From positions 62,001 through 126,000 of the forward strand of contig MCFE01000134.1 in assembly GCA_002104905.1 (NCBI GenBank): a stretch of DNA of 64,000 nucleotides. Direction: 5' to 3'. This document shows positions 1 to 10,431 of this stretch, in pieces. The notes under the pieces are model-generated. The model was given only the letters and a program-made list of their open reading frames with translations, was not told the DNA's origin and searched no databases. The position numbers were made by a program, and so were the translations under genes. Every line of letters begins with the position of its first letter. The first letter of the stretch is position 1. Source of the stretch: Basidiobolus meristosporus CBS 931.73 (lineage: Eukaryota; Basidiobolomycota; Basidiobolomycetes; Basidiobolales; Basidiobolaceae).

Positions 1-3000
1 AGCGCTAAGAAAAGGCACCCAGATGTTTCTCATGGCAGCATTACAGGAGGATTCCTCTACTCCAGTACCCCAGAAGGTCCAGACTCTTTTGAAGGAGTAT
101 TCAGATGTATTTCCAGGTACGTTTGTAAGCCTACCACCAGTCAGAGACATGGATCATGCCATTGAAACAGGAGATAGCCCTCCAGCAAGTAAGACACATC
201 ATAGAATGAGTCCATTGGCGTTGCAAGAGATGAAGAGACAAACAGATCAGCTACTGGAGCAAGGATATATCAGATCCAGCAGGTGACCTTGGGGAACACC
301 AGTACTTTTTGTGAAGAATGATGTAGCAATTAGGATGTGCATTGACTACAGAGCCCTCAACTCAGTTACCATGAAGAATAAGTACCCCATACATTGGATT
401 GATGAGCTTTTGGACCAACTCAAAGAAGCCACTATTTTCAGCAAGATTGACCTCATGTCAGGATACGACCATATCAGGATGAAGCTAGAAGACACCCCTG
501 AGACAGCATTCAGGACCAAATATGGACATTACAAGTTCTTAGTCATGAGTATTGGCCTTACAAATGCCCCTACAACATTCATAATCCTGATGCAGGCTGT
601 CTTCCAGGAGTACTTAGACAAGTTTATGATAATCTACCTAGATGATGTATATATACTGCAAGACAGAAGAAGATCACTTGGTGCACATTGAAAAGGTCTT
701 GAAGAAACTAAGAGAGAACAAGCTCTATGGCAAGCTACTCAGGTGTGAATTCTTCAAGGAACACATTAAACATATGGGACACATAGCAACTAGCACAGGA
801 GTAACCTTAGACCCTTAGAAGGTTGAAGTTATCAAGAATCTGAAGCAGCCCCATAGCATATCAGAGCTTAGATCATTCATTGCAATGGTTTCCTATTATT
901 GCAGATTTGTTAAGTCTTTTGCAAGTATTGCAGCCCCTTTAACTAATATCCTCAAGAAAGACAAAACCTACAAGTGGGACATAGCGTGTGAGACTGCCTT
1001 CCAGATGCTGAAGAATGAACTTGCTAAGCTGCCAAGCTTAGGCATACCTGACTTCAGAAAAAAGTTTACATTGTGCACAGATGCTTCCAATTATGCAATT
1101 GGTGGAGTGTTGAGCCAAGAACACAAGGGAAAGGACTACCCTGTTGCCTTTGAATCCAAGAAACTGAGCTCAGCAGAACAAAACTATCCAGTGCATGAGA
1201 AGGAGATGTTTGCTATTATACACTGTTTGAAGACATGGATATGCTATGGTTAAGGAGTCAAATCCACTGTGAAGACTGATCATGCCTCCCTCAAGTATAT
1301 ATTTACTCAGAAGGTACTCTCTAGAAGAATGACAAGATGGAGTGAATACATTCAGCAATTTGACCTGGAGATTGTCTACTGCCCAGGAAAAAGCAACACA
1401 GTTGCTGACACCTTATCAAGATTGGAACAAGTTGCACAACTCAACTTGGTGCCTGATTCAGATTGGCCTAGCCTATTACCAAAGTACTTGGACAACTAAG
1501 CCACTCCTAATGAGGTGGATGAAGATATCAAGAAGATAATCCAGGATGAAGCCAGCAAATTTGTAGTACAGGATGAAACACTCTACCAAGTTATTGATGG
1601 AAGCCCTATTGCCTATTGCCCTTATGTTGCTTGCCTGGATTTAATACATAAGCTACACAAGGGATGTGGACATCTTGGAATTGAAGGAACCTATAGACTT
1701 GTGAGAGCCAGAGCATGGTGGCCCAGAATGAACCATGACATTGAGAAGCTAGTGAAAACATGTCCAAATTGCCAAATCAACTAAGGCCAACCACAGAGAA
1801 ATGCTGATCTCTTTCCCTTGGAGCCTGTAAGACCATTTGGAAGATGGGGAATTGACTTTATTGGCAGACCGCCAACTATCAGGAAATTCAACCCTTGGAT
1901 CCTAGTAGCAATTGACCATGCCACTAAATGGCCAGTGGCTAAAGCTGTACCTATAGCCAGTGAACAAGATGTTGCAAGTTTCATCTACCATGAGATCCCT
2001 ATGAAGTTTAGGTGCCCTGTGGAGATTCCATCTGATAGAGGTGCAAACTTTATGGCAAAGACATTGGATACTTACCTGGAAATGCAGCCAATCAAACACA
2101 AGAAAATCTTGGCTTATCACCCTAGAACTAATGGAGTCACTGAACGGTTTAATGGATTATTTGCAGAAATGCTGACCAAGAATGCAAATGGAGTTGTCAG
2201 TTGATGGGATGAGTATATAGACCAAGCACTTGTTGCATGCAGAGGCAGAGTACACCACACTACACAATAATTGCCACTTTACCTAGTGTATGGATGTGAA
2301 CCAAGGATTCCAGGAGATCTCACACAACCAAAGCTTGCCAACACCTTAGAAGATGAGCTCAGTCAGCCAAGTAGACATCAGCAACTGGAACAAAGACGTC
2401 AAGAGGCACAGACCAAAGTATTTCAAAGTGCAGAAAAGATGAAGCAGAGATCTGATAAGACTATAGCACCAGAAGCATTGACAGTTGGGAACTTTGTGTT
2501 GCTAAGAAACAATACTTGGAAGAAGTTTGGGCCACAATGGACAGGACCATTCAAGATCATCAGAGAATGTCCATTTGTAACTTACCAACTAGTAGACAAA
2601 CAGGGCAATATCAGGGAAGACTTACTGCATAGGGACAGTATAAGTATATAGACCAAGCACTCTTTGCATGCAGAGTCAGAGTATACAACACTATCCAGCA
2701 ATCACCATTTTACTTAATGTACGGATGTGAACCAAGGATTCCAGGAGATCTCACACAACCCAAGCTTACAGATGCCTTAGAAGATGAACTTAGTCTGCCA
2801 AGTAGACACCAGCAACTGGAACAAAGATGTCAAGAGGCACAGACCAAAGTATCTCAAAGTGCAGAAAAGATGAAGCAGAGATTTGATAAGACTATAGCAC
2901 CAGAAGCGTTGACAGTTGGGAACTTTGTATTGCTAAGAAACAACACTTGGAAGAAGTTTGAGCCACAATGAACAGGACCATTCAAGATCATCAGAGAATG

Positions 3001-3137
3001 TCCATGTGCAACTTACCAACTGGTGGACAAACAAGGTAATATCTGGGAAGACTTAGAGCATAGGGACAGACTCAAGCTTGCAAGACTTACTGATAACACT
3101 GAACCATCAAGATATTGGTATCACAACAAAAGAGACT
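1..3137 (+). pseudogene. Degenerate gypsy pol (RT, RNase H, integrase)
   Basis: Conceptual translation gives RT with an intact YLDD box (near 640-650), then RNase H with TDAS and DHASLKY segments. An HHCC integrase zinc domain follows (about 1650-1780, ending CPNCQ). The integrase core has a first Asp in GIDFIG, a second in SDRGANF and the Glu in VTERFNG. The reading frame is broken by a TGA at about 284, a shift of one frame at about 650-660, and stops near 820, 1251, 1497, 1782, 2202 and 2268. Several stops fit single transitions of Trp, Arg or Gln codons. The first codons match the region after protease in copy 2 (about 22190), so gag and protease lie outside the window. It cannot encode a working polyprotein. 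Confidence 0.92.
2220..3081 (+). repeat. 431-bp direct tandem duplication of the integrase C-terminal region
   Basis: Two adjacent copies, about 2220-2650 and 2651-3081, both start with GACCAAGCACT and contain the same integrase C-terminal coding segment (YGCEPRIPGDLTQPKL, then a chromo-like GPFKIIRE region). Landmarks are offset by 431 bp, which is not a multiple of three, so copy 2 is in another frame. Copy 2 carries its own stop (WTGPF to a TGA near 2969). It runs on to the natural end of pol and the polypurine tract. This is a post-insertion rearrangement of a dead element. Confidence 0.88.
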
Positions 3138-3170
3138 AAGGAGAACCATCTCAACTTTAGTAGGGGAGAA

Positions 3171-3539
3171 TGTTATGATCTGCAGCTTGAGTGGTTAATT
3201 TAGATTAGCTTTTAGTGATACCAATTAGTTATATGTTTAGCTTATCAGTAGATCATTCTTATTTATCAAATCAGTAGCATTAGTCAGCAAATGAATCAGC
3301 AGATCCTTACCAGACAGAGATTGATATCCTAAGTAGGATCTTTTTGGGTGGTGATGATTCAATCAAATAAGTGATCAGCCACAGCCTACATTAGGTAATT
3401 CAATTAGTCAGCAATTGATCTGGCAAAATGTATATAAGGAGCTGCTGGAACCTCAATAAAGATAAGTTCAAGTTTTAGTGAATACAATACTAGCTAAACT
3501 CCTTATTCCTCCACAACTCTTATACCAAGACTTGTAACA
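3171..3539 (+). repeat. LTR of gypsy family A (3' LTR of copy 1)
   Basis: It begins TGTTATGATC, ends CTTGTAACA, and is 369 bp long. A TATA-like TATATAAGG lies at 3431-3439 and an AATAAA at 3455-3460, consistent with the U3/R arrangement of an LTR promoter and polyadenylation site. Copies of the same length occur at 11464, 12177, 20167 (inverted) and 23366 (inverted). Confidence 0.93.
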
Positions 3540-4120
3540 CTATAAGCCATTGGCCAGCATATGGAATTAATTAGAAACCAGAGATACTTAAAGTAGAAGG
3601 TAGTTGTTGGAGCCAAAACTCAACACCAAGAGCAATGAATTTACTTTTCAATAATATCCTTATACTGATGACCAAGTTGTACATGGGGCATTTCAAGCTA
3701 AGTGAGCCCTTTGAGATACAGGAGAAATCTGAAAGAATTGGCAAGTTATTGCAATGTATCTGCTACCATAAGTAGTTCTCACAGGCTCCAATCAACATCC
3801 ATACACATTTGTGACAATACCAGTGCATGGACTGGGTGAACCAGATATGTACTTATTGAAGTGGCCATCTGAAGCCATTTCTACCAACAGTACATTGTAA
3901 GCATTGGAAGTCATATGTGGCCATTGCACAGGGAGTTTGTGCCAGGATTTAAGTTGCTATACTACAAGCATAAAGCTGAGTGTGTAGATCTCTGCTATTA
4001 ATGTATCCATTCTCTACTCCATCTTGCACACTGTGTGGAGAATATTAGGCCTTGCTTCACCTCTTGTATGCATCTGGTACCCAACACTCACGGCACTATC
4101 TTGATCTACTGATACTATAT
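3540..4120 (+). pseudogene. Transposon X: C-terminal part of Tnp2-like transposase (fragment)
   Basis: Nucleotide sequence is collinear with the transposase of the larger X copy at about 27560-28160, including the stretch about animal-free motifs read there as KLYIGHFKL and the later CVENI region. Here every frame is interrupted by stops and small indels. The 5' part of the gene was displaced by the gypsy insertion that ends at 3539. Non-functional. Confidence 0.7.
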
Positions 4121-4197
4121 GACACTATTCTTGAATATTAGCACTGAAGCAGAACCTGCATAATGCATATGCAGTGCCAGACAGTACAGTTCCTTCA

Positions 4198-4575
4198 CTA
4201 ACACTTGGACCAATCTTCTTGTGCTGAAATACACCTGTTACTGGTCAATGCAAAACTGAGGCATCTGTTTCTGCCTACTTGTCCCTTGCTGATACTCTCC
4301 TGGCTTGATGATACTTTTTGCAGCTTGCTTTCAACTTTCAACCCTGATAGTAACAATCTCTTGAGGGAGCTGCTGGTTTTTAGCCATAGCACTCTTATTC
4401 TTCTACCTTTGATAGTCTCTGCTATGTTTGAGAGATATTTTTGGCATATCAGTGGTTGCCAAAAATTCATTACCTTGCTTAAATCCATGATGATAAGCTG
4501 GCTGCTTGGATAGTGCTCTGAATTGCCAACCAGTTGACAGTCCTGGAGCAATCTGGTACTTGTATGTTTACTCAA
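4198..4575 (-). pseudogene. Transposon X: second-ORF fragment
   Basis: On the minus strand this 126-codon open stretch reproduces, with substitutions and frame changes, the centre of the X second ORF (the segment with SRNYQ, a KNK patch and AMAKN in other copies, for example 41100-41200). It is a fragment with no start or domain context of its own. Its orientation relative to the neighbouring transposase fragment (3540-4120) differs from that in the better-preserved X copy, so the two fragments come from separate or rearranged copies. Confidence 0.6.
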
Positions 4576-5598
4576 TCATACTTTAACTGCCCAGAATAAT
4601 GCTCTTTGTACCTTACTCACTGCTCATAATACTCTATTCATACTTATTGCAGTAGATGTCTTCTATGAATTCACTGCGCATTAATAAATATCTTGACAAT
4701 TCTACATATTCTACTGCTTTCCCAATATAGGACATTCCTCTGTATCTATGTCTCAGCTTGCTATACCTCTATAGTTGTACAAATGCATGCTCCGCTCTCA
4801 TTCAGAATTGATGAGATATCCCATCTTACAGATTCTGCTTCCTGCTGAGCATACCATTCCTGGGCTTCCATTTACATGAAATAAATGCCTATATTGGACA
4901 AACCTCTCATTTATAAGCTAGGTATTCCATGCAATTCTCCCTGCTACTGAATTCGGAATGGTTCCACACTCAGTGTGTTTCAACATGCCTAATTACAGTT
5001 CCTGTGATGGTAGCAAAGCTAATCAAGGGATCTCCTTGAATAGATTGTATTAGATGCTCCACCAAACTTGAGTTGAATCTCCTCTACATGTCAAATAGAA
5101 GTCAAGAGGTAGTAATATGATCAGTAAGAGAAGACAATTCAAGTGAGTAAGTCATACTGAGACTGATGAGCGAGTATATCAGAATGAGTTGAATCAATTG
5201 TGATCAGTCTAATTATCTCTCAATGCATTACAATTTAATCCCTACTAACTTCCACATATCTCATCAGTCTGCTGTGAAATCATCCTGAAATATTGTCTTG
5301 GTGATATCTTTGATTAATCATTTACCAGCTGATAATAACATAAAAAATGCGCAAGTGATATGATCTGATCCATTTCAATACAGATCAGCATACAACAAGC
5401 AATTTATATTGAAATTTCAGCAATCACATTGGTTAACATACACTTTATATAAGGCCAGGTTGATGGCAACGTACCACTGTATGAGTATCCAAATGTGCCA
5501 CCATGGTCCTATAACTTACTATCAACTCACCTTTAGTAAAATCTAGAAAAAAATATCTGCAAGCTCAGTAGTGCTGTCCACATCAGAAAAGCTGATGT
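4576..5598. other. Unassigned AT-rich sequence, no gene seen
   Basis: No open frame of useful length and no recognisable protein match. A short segment near 4880 resembles one edge of the 300-bp repeat seen at 36630 and 47295. A TATA-like stretch (CTTTATATAAGG, about 5448) could be part of an old LTR, but no pair of ends was found. It is probably decayed transposon sequence. Confidence 0.4.
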
Positions 5599-5745
5599 TG
5601 TTGCAATTTAAGAAGTGATTTGGATATAAGGAACTTATCACGAAATAGTGATAATAGTTGAACTGTTGTTTATTCATAAAGAAGCTCAGTATTTATACCT
5701 TTGTAGAAGTAATACAGCTGCAACACTAAGTAGGGAGGGTTTCTC
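5599..5745 (-). repeat. Left part of a solo copia LTR split by a later copia insertion
   Basis: Begins TGTTGCAATTTAAG and matches the first 147 bp of the copia LTR read from its plus-strand left edge. Together with 10437-10658 it rebuilds exactly one 369-bp LTR. The outer flanks are GATGT on the left (5594-5598) and GATGT on the right (10659-10663), a 5-bp target duplication. It is therefore a complete solo LTR that was later hit by the full-length element. Confidence 0.93.
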
Positions 5746-6114
5746 TGTTGCAATTTAAGAAGTGATTTGGATATAAGGAACTTATCAAGAAATAGTGATA
5801 ATAGTTGAACTGTTGTTTATTCATAAAGAAGCTCAGTATTTATACCTTTGTAGAAGTAATACAGCTGCAACACTAAGTAGGGAGGGTTTCTCAATATTCA
5901 GGAGCATTCTGTAACAGTTTCAGGGTTAGTACATAATGTTTGGTAATAGTGCTAATTTGATCCTGACTATAGGGGAATAATCATAAGATCATATATCTGG
6001 AGAAAGTGGCAAAGTTAAGGTAGTAAATGAGTCCTACAGTGACTAAGACTAGCCTAGAATTGTTAAGTAAATTTTTAGCTGCTGAATGATACCAAATAGT
6101 CCAATATTTCAACA
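5746..6114 (-). repeat. 3' LTR of the intact copia element
   Basis: 369 bp, TGTTGCAATT to TTTCAACA on the plus strand. Read in element orientation it has a TATAAATA-type box (complement near 5837-5845) and an AATAAA-type signal (complement near 5816-5822). The last six bases of the gag-pol frame (stop included) lie inside this LTR. Confidence 0.94.
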
Positions 6115-9100
6115 CTCCCCCTCAACTAAATAATTTCTTAATCCCAATTTCTCTCTAAGGATCTCAAACTGTGGCCTAGCTAGTGGTTTTGTCAATATGT
6201 CTGCCACCATTTTGTCAGTTGGGCAGTAAACCAGCTCTACTAAGTTATTTTCTACAGCTTCCCTCACAAAGTGATGCTGTATATCAATGTGCTTAGTTCT
6301 GGCATGATTAGTAGGATTTCTAGCTAATGAAATACAACTTTGATTATCCTTGTAAATACATGTTGGTTCACCTGAATTAAAACCTAAGTCTTTGAATAAT
6401 TTTTGTAGCCATATAGCCTCCTTAGTTGCTTGACATGCAGCCATATATTCGGCTTCAGTTGTAGATAGTGCCACAGTTGGTTGTTTCTTGCAATTCCAAG
6501 TAATAGCTGCACCAGCATAAAGAAATACATAGCCTGTGGTAGAGCGTCTGTCAATCAAATCCCTACCCCAATCTGAATCACTATAACCATCAAATTTTTG
6601 CCTATTTGCTGCTCCAGAGTATTCCAGTACCATATTTATGGTACCTTGTAGATATCTGAAAATCCGCTTAACTGCTGCAATTTGATCTGATCCATAATTC
6701 TGCATGAATTGACTGACTATTCCAACTGCTACTGCAATATCTGGACGTGTAGACACCATCAAGTACATTAGGCTACCAACCATTGATTGATAGCAAAAGC
6801 TTTGGTCCATATTTGAGCCGTTTTCATCTATAACTGGCTGAGATTTGCTTAATTTCAGGTTATTGTCCATAGGGGTTGCTGCCGGTTTGCAATTTTCCAT
6901 TTTGAAGCGTCTAAGAATGTCCCTGATGTACTTAGACTGATTCAGCACAATTTTCTGCGTAGGTATGTCAAATTTGACCTCAATTCCAAGAAAATAGCTC
7001 AATTTTCCAAGATCTTTCATCTCAAACTTGCTGAAGAGATCTGATTTCGTCTGTTTAAGTGCCTCTTGATCACTTGTAGCTATAATTAGGTCGTCCACAT
7101 AAAGAACTAGGATGATCACACCCTTTTTGAGCTGTTTCACATATATACTGTGATCTGCAGTGCTACGAGAGAACCCAATTTCCTCTAGATATGTGTCAAT
7201 CTTGTTATACCATGCTCTGGGTGCCTGCTTAAGCCCATACAACGATTTTCTAAGTTTGCACACCTTATGGGGGCTTTTTGGATTGGTAAAACCTTCTGGT
7301 TGCTCCATATATATAGTTTCTTGCAAATCCCCATTTAGAAAGGCTGTTTTGACGTCCATTTGGTGTAGATCTAGACTGTGTACAGCTGCCAGGGCTAGAA
7401 CTGTCCTAATAGAGTTAAACTTGGCAACCGGAGCAAATGTTTCCTTAAAGTCTAGTCCCTGGATCTGGGAATAGCCTTTAGCTACCAATCTAGCCTTGTA
7501 CTTATCAACGGCACCATTTGAGGTTATCTTGATCTTGTAGACCCATCTACATCCTATTGGCTTTCTCCCATTTGGTAAATCTACCAGTTCCCACGTTTTT
7601 GCCTTGATCAGTGATTGGTACTCCTCCTGCATGGCTTGTTGCCACTTAGTAGCATCTGGACCTTGCATTGCCTGTTCCAGATTCTGAGGTTTGGCACATA
7701 AGGCAAGATAAGCTTCTTCATGATCATTGGATGTCTGCCACCAGGATCCAAGGGCATTTCTTATTCTGGTAGATCTCCTAACTGGGATAATCTGCTCTGA
7801 TCTGGAACTGGTAGAAGTATCTTCCATCTCTGGCTGGATTTGGTACGTATCTTCTTCATTTGTGTTGATTGCATCATCAGGCAGCTGGCCAATGATTTCT
7901 GTGGCTTTCTGATCTGAATTTTCCTCAAATACAACGTCCCTGCTCTTGATCAGCTTCTGTATTTTGCCATCATACACTCTATACCCTTTAGTATCTTCAC
8001 AATACCCAAGAAAGATCCCTTTTCTACTCTTTGGTTCCAACTTTGAGCGTTTTTTGTCAGGGATGTGATAAAAAACATCACTGCCAAAGATCCTGAGGTG
8101 CTGGAGATCTGGTTTTTTGCCTGTATATGCTTCAAAGGGTGTAGAATCACGTAGTGCTGTTGTTGGGCATCTGTTCTTGATGTATACAGCGGTAGCAACA
8201 GATTCAGCCCAAAACTTGTAGTCCATTCCCTTATCATGTAGCATAGATCTTCCCATCTCTACTATTGTTCTGTTTGCACGTTCTGCTACTCCATTTTGCT
8301 GCGGAGTATGAGAAACTGTGGTCTGTTGAAGTATACCAGTAGACAAGCAGTATTTTGCAAACTCCTTTGAGCAGTATTCTCCTCCATTGTCACTTCGTAG
8401 TACCTTCAATTTACACCCAGTTTGTGTTTCTGCCATGTTCTTGAAGTGCTTAAACGTCTCTAAAGCTTCATCCTTTGTTTTGAGGAAGTACACCCATGTA
8501 TATCTTGTCTTGTCATCAATAAACGTCATAAAGTATCTCTTGGCTCCAAAGGACAGTGTTCTCATGGGGCCACATATGTCTGAGTGTACAATAGCCAATA
8601 TTTCGGTGGTATTGATGCCTTCTGAGCTCTTGAAACGTTGCCTAGCTTGGTTGCCATATGAACATCCCTTACAAACATTCAATTTGATCGGAATTGAGTA
8701 TTTTAGGCCCAAAACAAGCTGATTTTTCACCAATTGGCTCATTTTCTGTTCCCCTATGTGTCCTAGCCTCCTATGCCACGTCTCCCAGTTGGTTTCATCA
8801 GTTTCAGCAATGTTGACATACTCAGGTACAATGATCTTGCATTGCAACTTGTATATATTGTGATCTCTGATTCCCGAAGCTAATTTTTGTCCATTTTCAC
8901 TCAATATTGAGCAGCTCAGCTTAGTAAAAACAAATTTCAGTCCCTGAGTAGTTGCTTTACTGACTGAGAGTAGGTTCTTAGCTATTCCAGGTACATAGAG
9001 TACGTCAGTCAGTTTTGCTGTTGTTGCCCCTGAGTTATCACTCATATTTAGTTGTATAGACCCACTGGTGGTAGCTTCCAATGCAGAGTTATCTCCCAGA

Positions 9101-10026
9101 TAAACCTTTCTTACGGGAATAGTCTTTAAGTTGCCGAACCAATCCTTTATACCACAAATATGCTGTGATGCTCCAGAGTCAATATACCATTCATTACTTT
9201 GGTTACTTGCACTCTCTTGTACAGTGACAAATAGCTGTTCATCAGTAGTTATATGGTTTGCCTGCTCTAGTTTCTGTTTTTCGTCTGCTTGTTTCTTCTT
9301 GCATTCTCTTGCCCAGTGTCCTGGCTTCTTACAGTAGTTACAGCAGCCAGGTTTTCTTCGGTTTTGTTGCTTTCCCTTCTTTTCTGTATGCCTTTCTGAG
9401 CTGAATAAAGCATTATCTTCAATTTTCTCTGCTTGATCATTACGTCTGAGTTCTTCATGGAGAAGTCTTCCTTTGACATAGTCTAAAGTCAAGTTGTCTT
9501 CTCTGCTTTCAAAAGAAAGTATGAGTGGCTCATACTCCTCTGGTAGGCTGCAAAGCAGACAGAGTATCTTTTCTTCATCATCTACACCAGCATTAATACT
9601 GTAAAGTTCTTCTGCAAGTGTCTCCATTCTGGTAATGAGTTGTAGCATGTCATCATCTGGCTTTTTTCTCATGTTGAAGAACTTTCGTTTCAAATAAAGC
9701 TTGCTTGATACTGACTTTGCTCTAATGATCTTCTCCAAGGATTCCCATGCTGCTTTGGCAGTATTTGAGGCATGGATTTGTCCAATGAAGGAGTCTTGCA
9801 CATTGATGCATATTGCATTGAAGGCCTTTCTCTCCTTCTCTTGAAATTTCTCCACATCTTCTGCTGTTCCTTTGGGCTCAACTTCCTTTCCTGTTACTAT
9901 GTTCCAAAGCTTTCTTTCTTCAAGGTGGATCTGCATCTTGATTCTCCAAAGTCTGTAGTTCTTCCCATCAAACCTCTCCTTTACAGGGAAGATGTTGGTA
10001 TTGCTTTGTTTGCTGGTAGAAGTCAT
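6109..10026 (-). CDS. Copia gag-pol polyprotein, 1305 aa
   Basis: One uninterrupted frame encodes the structural protein and the enzymes for copying RNA into DNA and integrating it. In order: a UBN2-type Gag region (about residues 20-200); a CCHC zinc knuckle, CNYCKKPGHWAREC (about 227-240); aspartic protease with DSGAS (about 280); a GAG-pre-integrase HHCC domain (WHRRLGH to CKGCSYG, about 415-455); the integrase core with Asp in HSDICGP, Asp in SDNGGEY and Glu in NGVAERAN (about 483-582); reverse transcriptase with MDVKTAFLNG and the catalytic YVDD (about 974); and RNase H with STTEAEYMA. The length suits a single-frame copia protein. The start is the first ATG 37 bases inside the 5' LTR edge. 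Gag, protease, integrase and RT would be released by self-cleavage in a virus-like particle. Unlike the degenerate copies nearby it keeps CpG sites and has no stops. Confidence 0.97.
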   Translation of the reverse strand: MTSTSKQSNTNIFPVKERFDGKNYRLWRIKMQIHLEERKLWNIVTGKEVEPKGTAEDVEKFQEKERKAFNAICINVQDSFIGQIHASNTAKAAWESLEKIIRAKSVSSKLYLKRKFFNMRKKPDDDMLQLITRMETLAEELYSINAGVDDEEKILCLLCSLPEEYEPLILSFESREDNLTLDYVKGRLLHEELRRNDQAEKIEDNALFSSERHTEKKGKQQNRRKPGCCNYCKKPGHWARECKKKQADEKQKLEQANHITTDEQLFVTVQESASNQSNEWYIDSGASQHICGIKDWFGNLKTIPVRKVYLGDNSALEATTSGSIQLNMSDNSGATTAKLTDVLYVPGIAKNLLSVSKATTQGLKFVFTKLSCSILSENGQKLASGIRDHNIYKLQCKIIVPEYVNIAETDETNWETWHRRLGHIGEQKMSQLVKNQLVLGLKYSIPIKLNVCKGCSYGNQARQRFKSSEGINTTEILAIVHSDICGPMRTLSFGAKRYFMTFIDDKTRYTWVYFLKTKDEALETFKHFKNMAETQTGCKLKVLRSDNGGEYCSKEFAKYCLSTGILQQTTVSHTPQQNGVAERANRTIVEMGRSMLHDKGMDYKFWAESVATAVYIKNRCPTTALRDSTPFEAYTGKKPDLQHLRIFGSDVFYHIPDKKRSKLEPKSRKGIFLGYCEDTKGYRVYDGKIQKLIKSRDVVFEENSDQKATEIIGQLPDDAINTNEEDTYQIQPEMEDTSTSSRSEQIIPVRRSTRIRNALGSWWQTSNDHEEAYLALCAKPQNLEQAMQGPDATKWQQAMQEEYQSLIKAKTWELVDLPNGRKPIGCRWVYKIKITSNGAVDKYKARLVAKGYSQIQGLDFKETFAPVAKFNSIRTVLALAAVHSLDLHQMDVKTAFLNGDLQETIYMEQPEGFTNPKSPHKVCKLRKSLYGLKQAPRAWYNKIDTYLEEIGFSRSTADHSIYVKQLKKGVIILVLYVDDLIIATSDQEALKQTKSDLFSKFEMKDLGKLSYFLGIEVKFDIPTQKIVLNQSKYIRDILRRFKMENCKPAATPMDNNLKLSKSQPVIDENGSNMDQSFCYQSMVGSLMYLMVSTRPDIAVAVGIVSQFMQNYGSDQIAAVKRIFRYLQGTINMVLEYSGAANRQKFDGYSDSDWGRDLIDRRSTTGYVFLYAGAAITWNCKKQPTVALSTTEAEYMAACQATKEAIWLQKLFKDLGFNSGEPTCIYKDNQSCISLARNPTNHARTKHIDIQHHFVREAVENNLVELVYCPTDKMVADILTKPLARPQFEILREKLGLRNYLVEGEC
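6115..6126 (-). promoter_or_regulatory. Polypurine tract of the copia element
   Basis: In element orientation it reads GTTGAGGGGGAG and lies directly before the 3' LTR, where plus-strand DNA synthesis is primed. It overlaps the last codons of gag-pol. The same motif precedes the forward copia LTR at 17328. Confidence 0.88.
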
Positions 10027-10050
10027 CTTTAGAATAGATTAAGGCAATCG

Positions 10051-10062
10051 GGGCTCATAACC
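10051..10062 (-). promoter_or_regulatory. Primer-binding site, complementary to the initiator tRNA-Met anticodon arm
   Basis: The 12 bases next to the 5' LTR read GGTTATGAGCCC in element orientation. The complement, GGGCTCATAACC, is the anticodon stem-loop of eukaryotic initiator tRNA-Met, with CAT as anticodon, rather than a tRNA 3' end. Drosophila copia and yeast Ty5 are known to prime from such an internally cleaved half-tRNA. The site is exactly conserved in the decayed copy (18989-19000). Confidence 0.85.
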
Positions 10063-10431
10063 TGTTGCAATTTAAGAAGTGATTTGGATATAAGGAACTT
10101 ATCAAGAAATAGTGATAATAGTTGAACTGTTGTTTATTCATAAAGAAGCTCAGTATTTATACCTTTGTAGAAGTAATACAGCTGCAACACTAAGTAGGGA
10201 GGGTTTCTCAATATTCAGGAGCATTCTGTAACAGTTTCAGGGTTAGTACATAATGTTTGGTAATAGTGCTAATTTGATCCTGACTATAGGGGAATAATCA
10301 TAAGATCATATATCTGGAGAAAGTGGTGAAGTTAAGGCAGTAAATGAGTCCTACAGTGACTAAGACTAGCCTAGAATTGTTAAGTAAATTTTTAGCTGCT
10401 GAATGATACCAAATAGTCCAATATTTCAACA
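10063..10431 (-). repeat. 5' LTR of the intact copia element
   Basis: 369 bp and identical to the 3' LTR except for three substitutions. It should carry the promoter for the genomic RNA. Confidence 0.94.

Larger units (their letters stand above)
1..3539 (+). mobile_element. Ty3/gypsy family A retrotransposon, copy 1 (5' end outside window)
   Basis: The element enters the window inside pol and ends in a complete 3' LTR (3171-3539). In order it holds reverse transcriptase, RNase H, an integrase zinc domain, the integrase core and a duplicated integrase C-terminus, which is Ty3/gypsy order (RT before IN). A purine-rich tract (about 3161-3170) sits directly before the LTR. The sequence right of the LTR, beginning CTAT, is transposase sequence of family X homologous to about 27560-28250. 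The element therefore went into an X copy, and its missing left edge should also be flanked by CTAT if the 4-bp duplication seen for other family members holds. Confidence 0.93.
5746..10431 (-). mobile_element. Full-length, apparently intact Ty1/copia retrotransposon
   Basis: A 4686-bp element on the minus strand: LTR 10063-10431 (5'), primer-binding site, one 1305-codon gag-pol frame, polypurine tract, LTR 5746-6114 (3'). The two LTRs are both 369 bp and differ at only three sites by eye (around 6016-6035 and the matching 10333-10352). Both flanks read TTCTC (5741-5745 and 10432-10436), a 5-bp target duplication. Integrase before RT in the polyprotein places it in Ty1/copia. Near-identical LTRs and no stop codon mark it as the youngest insertion in the window and possibly still mobile. 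Confidence 0.96.
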
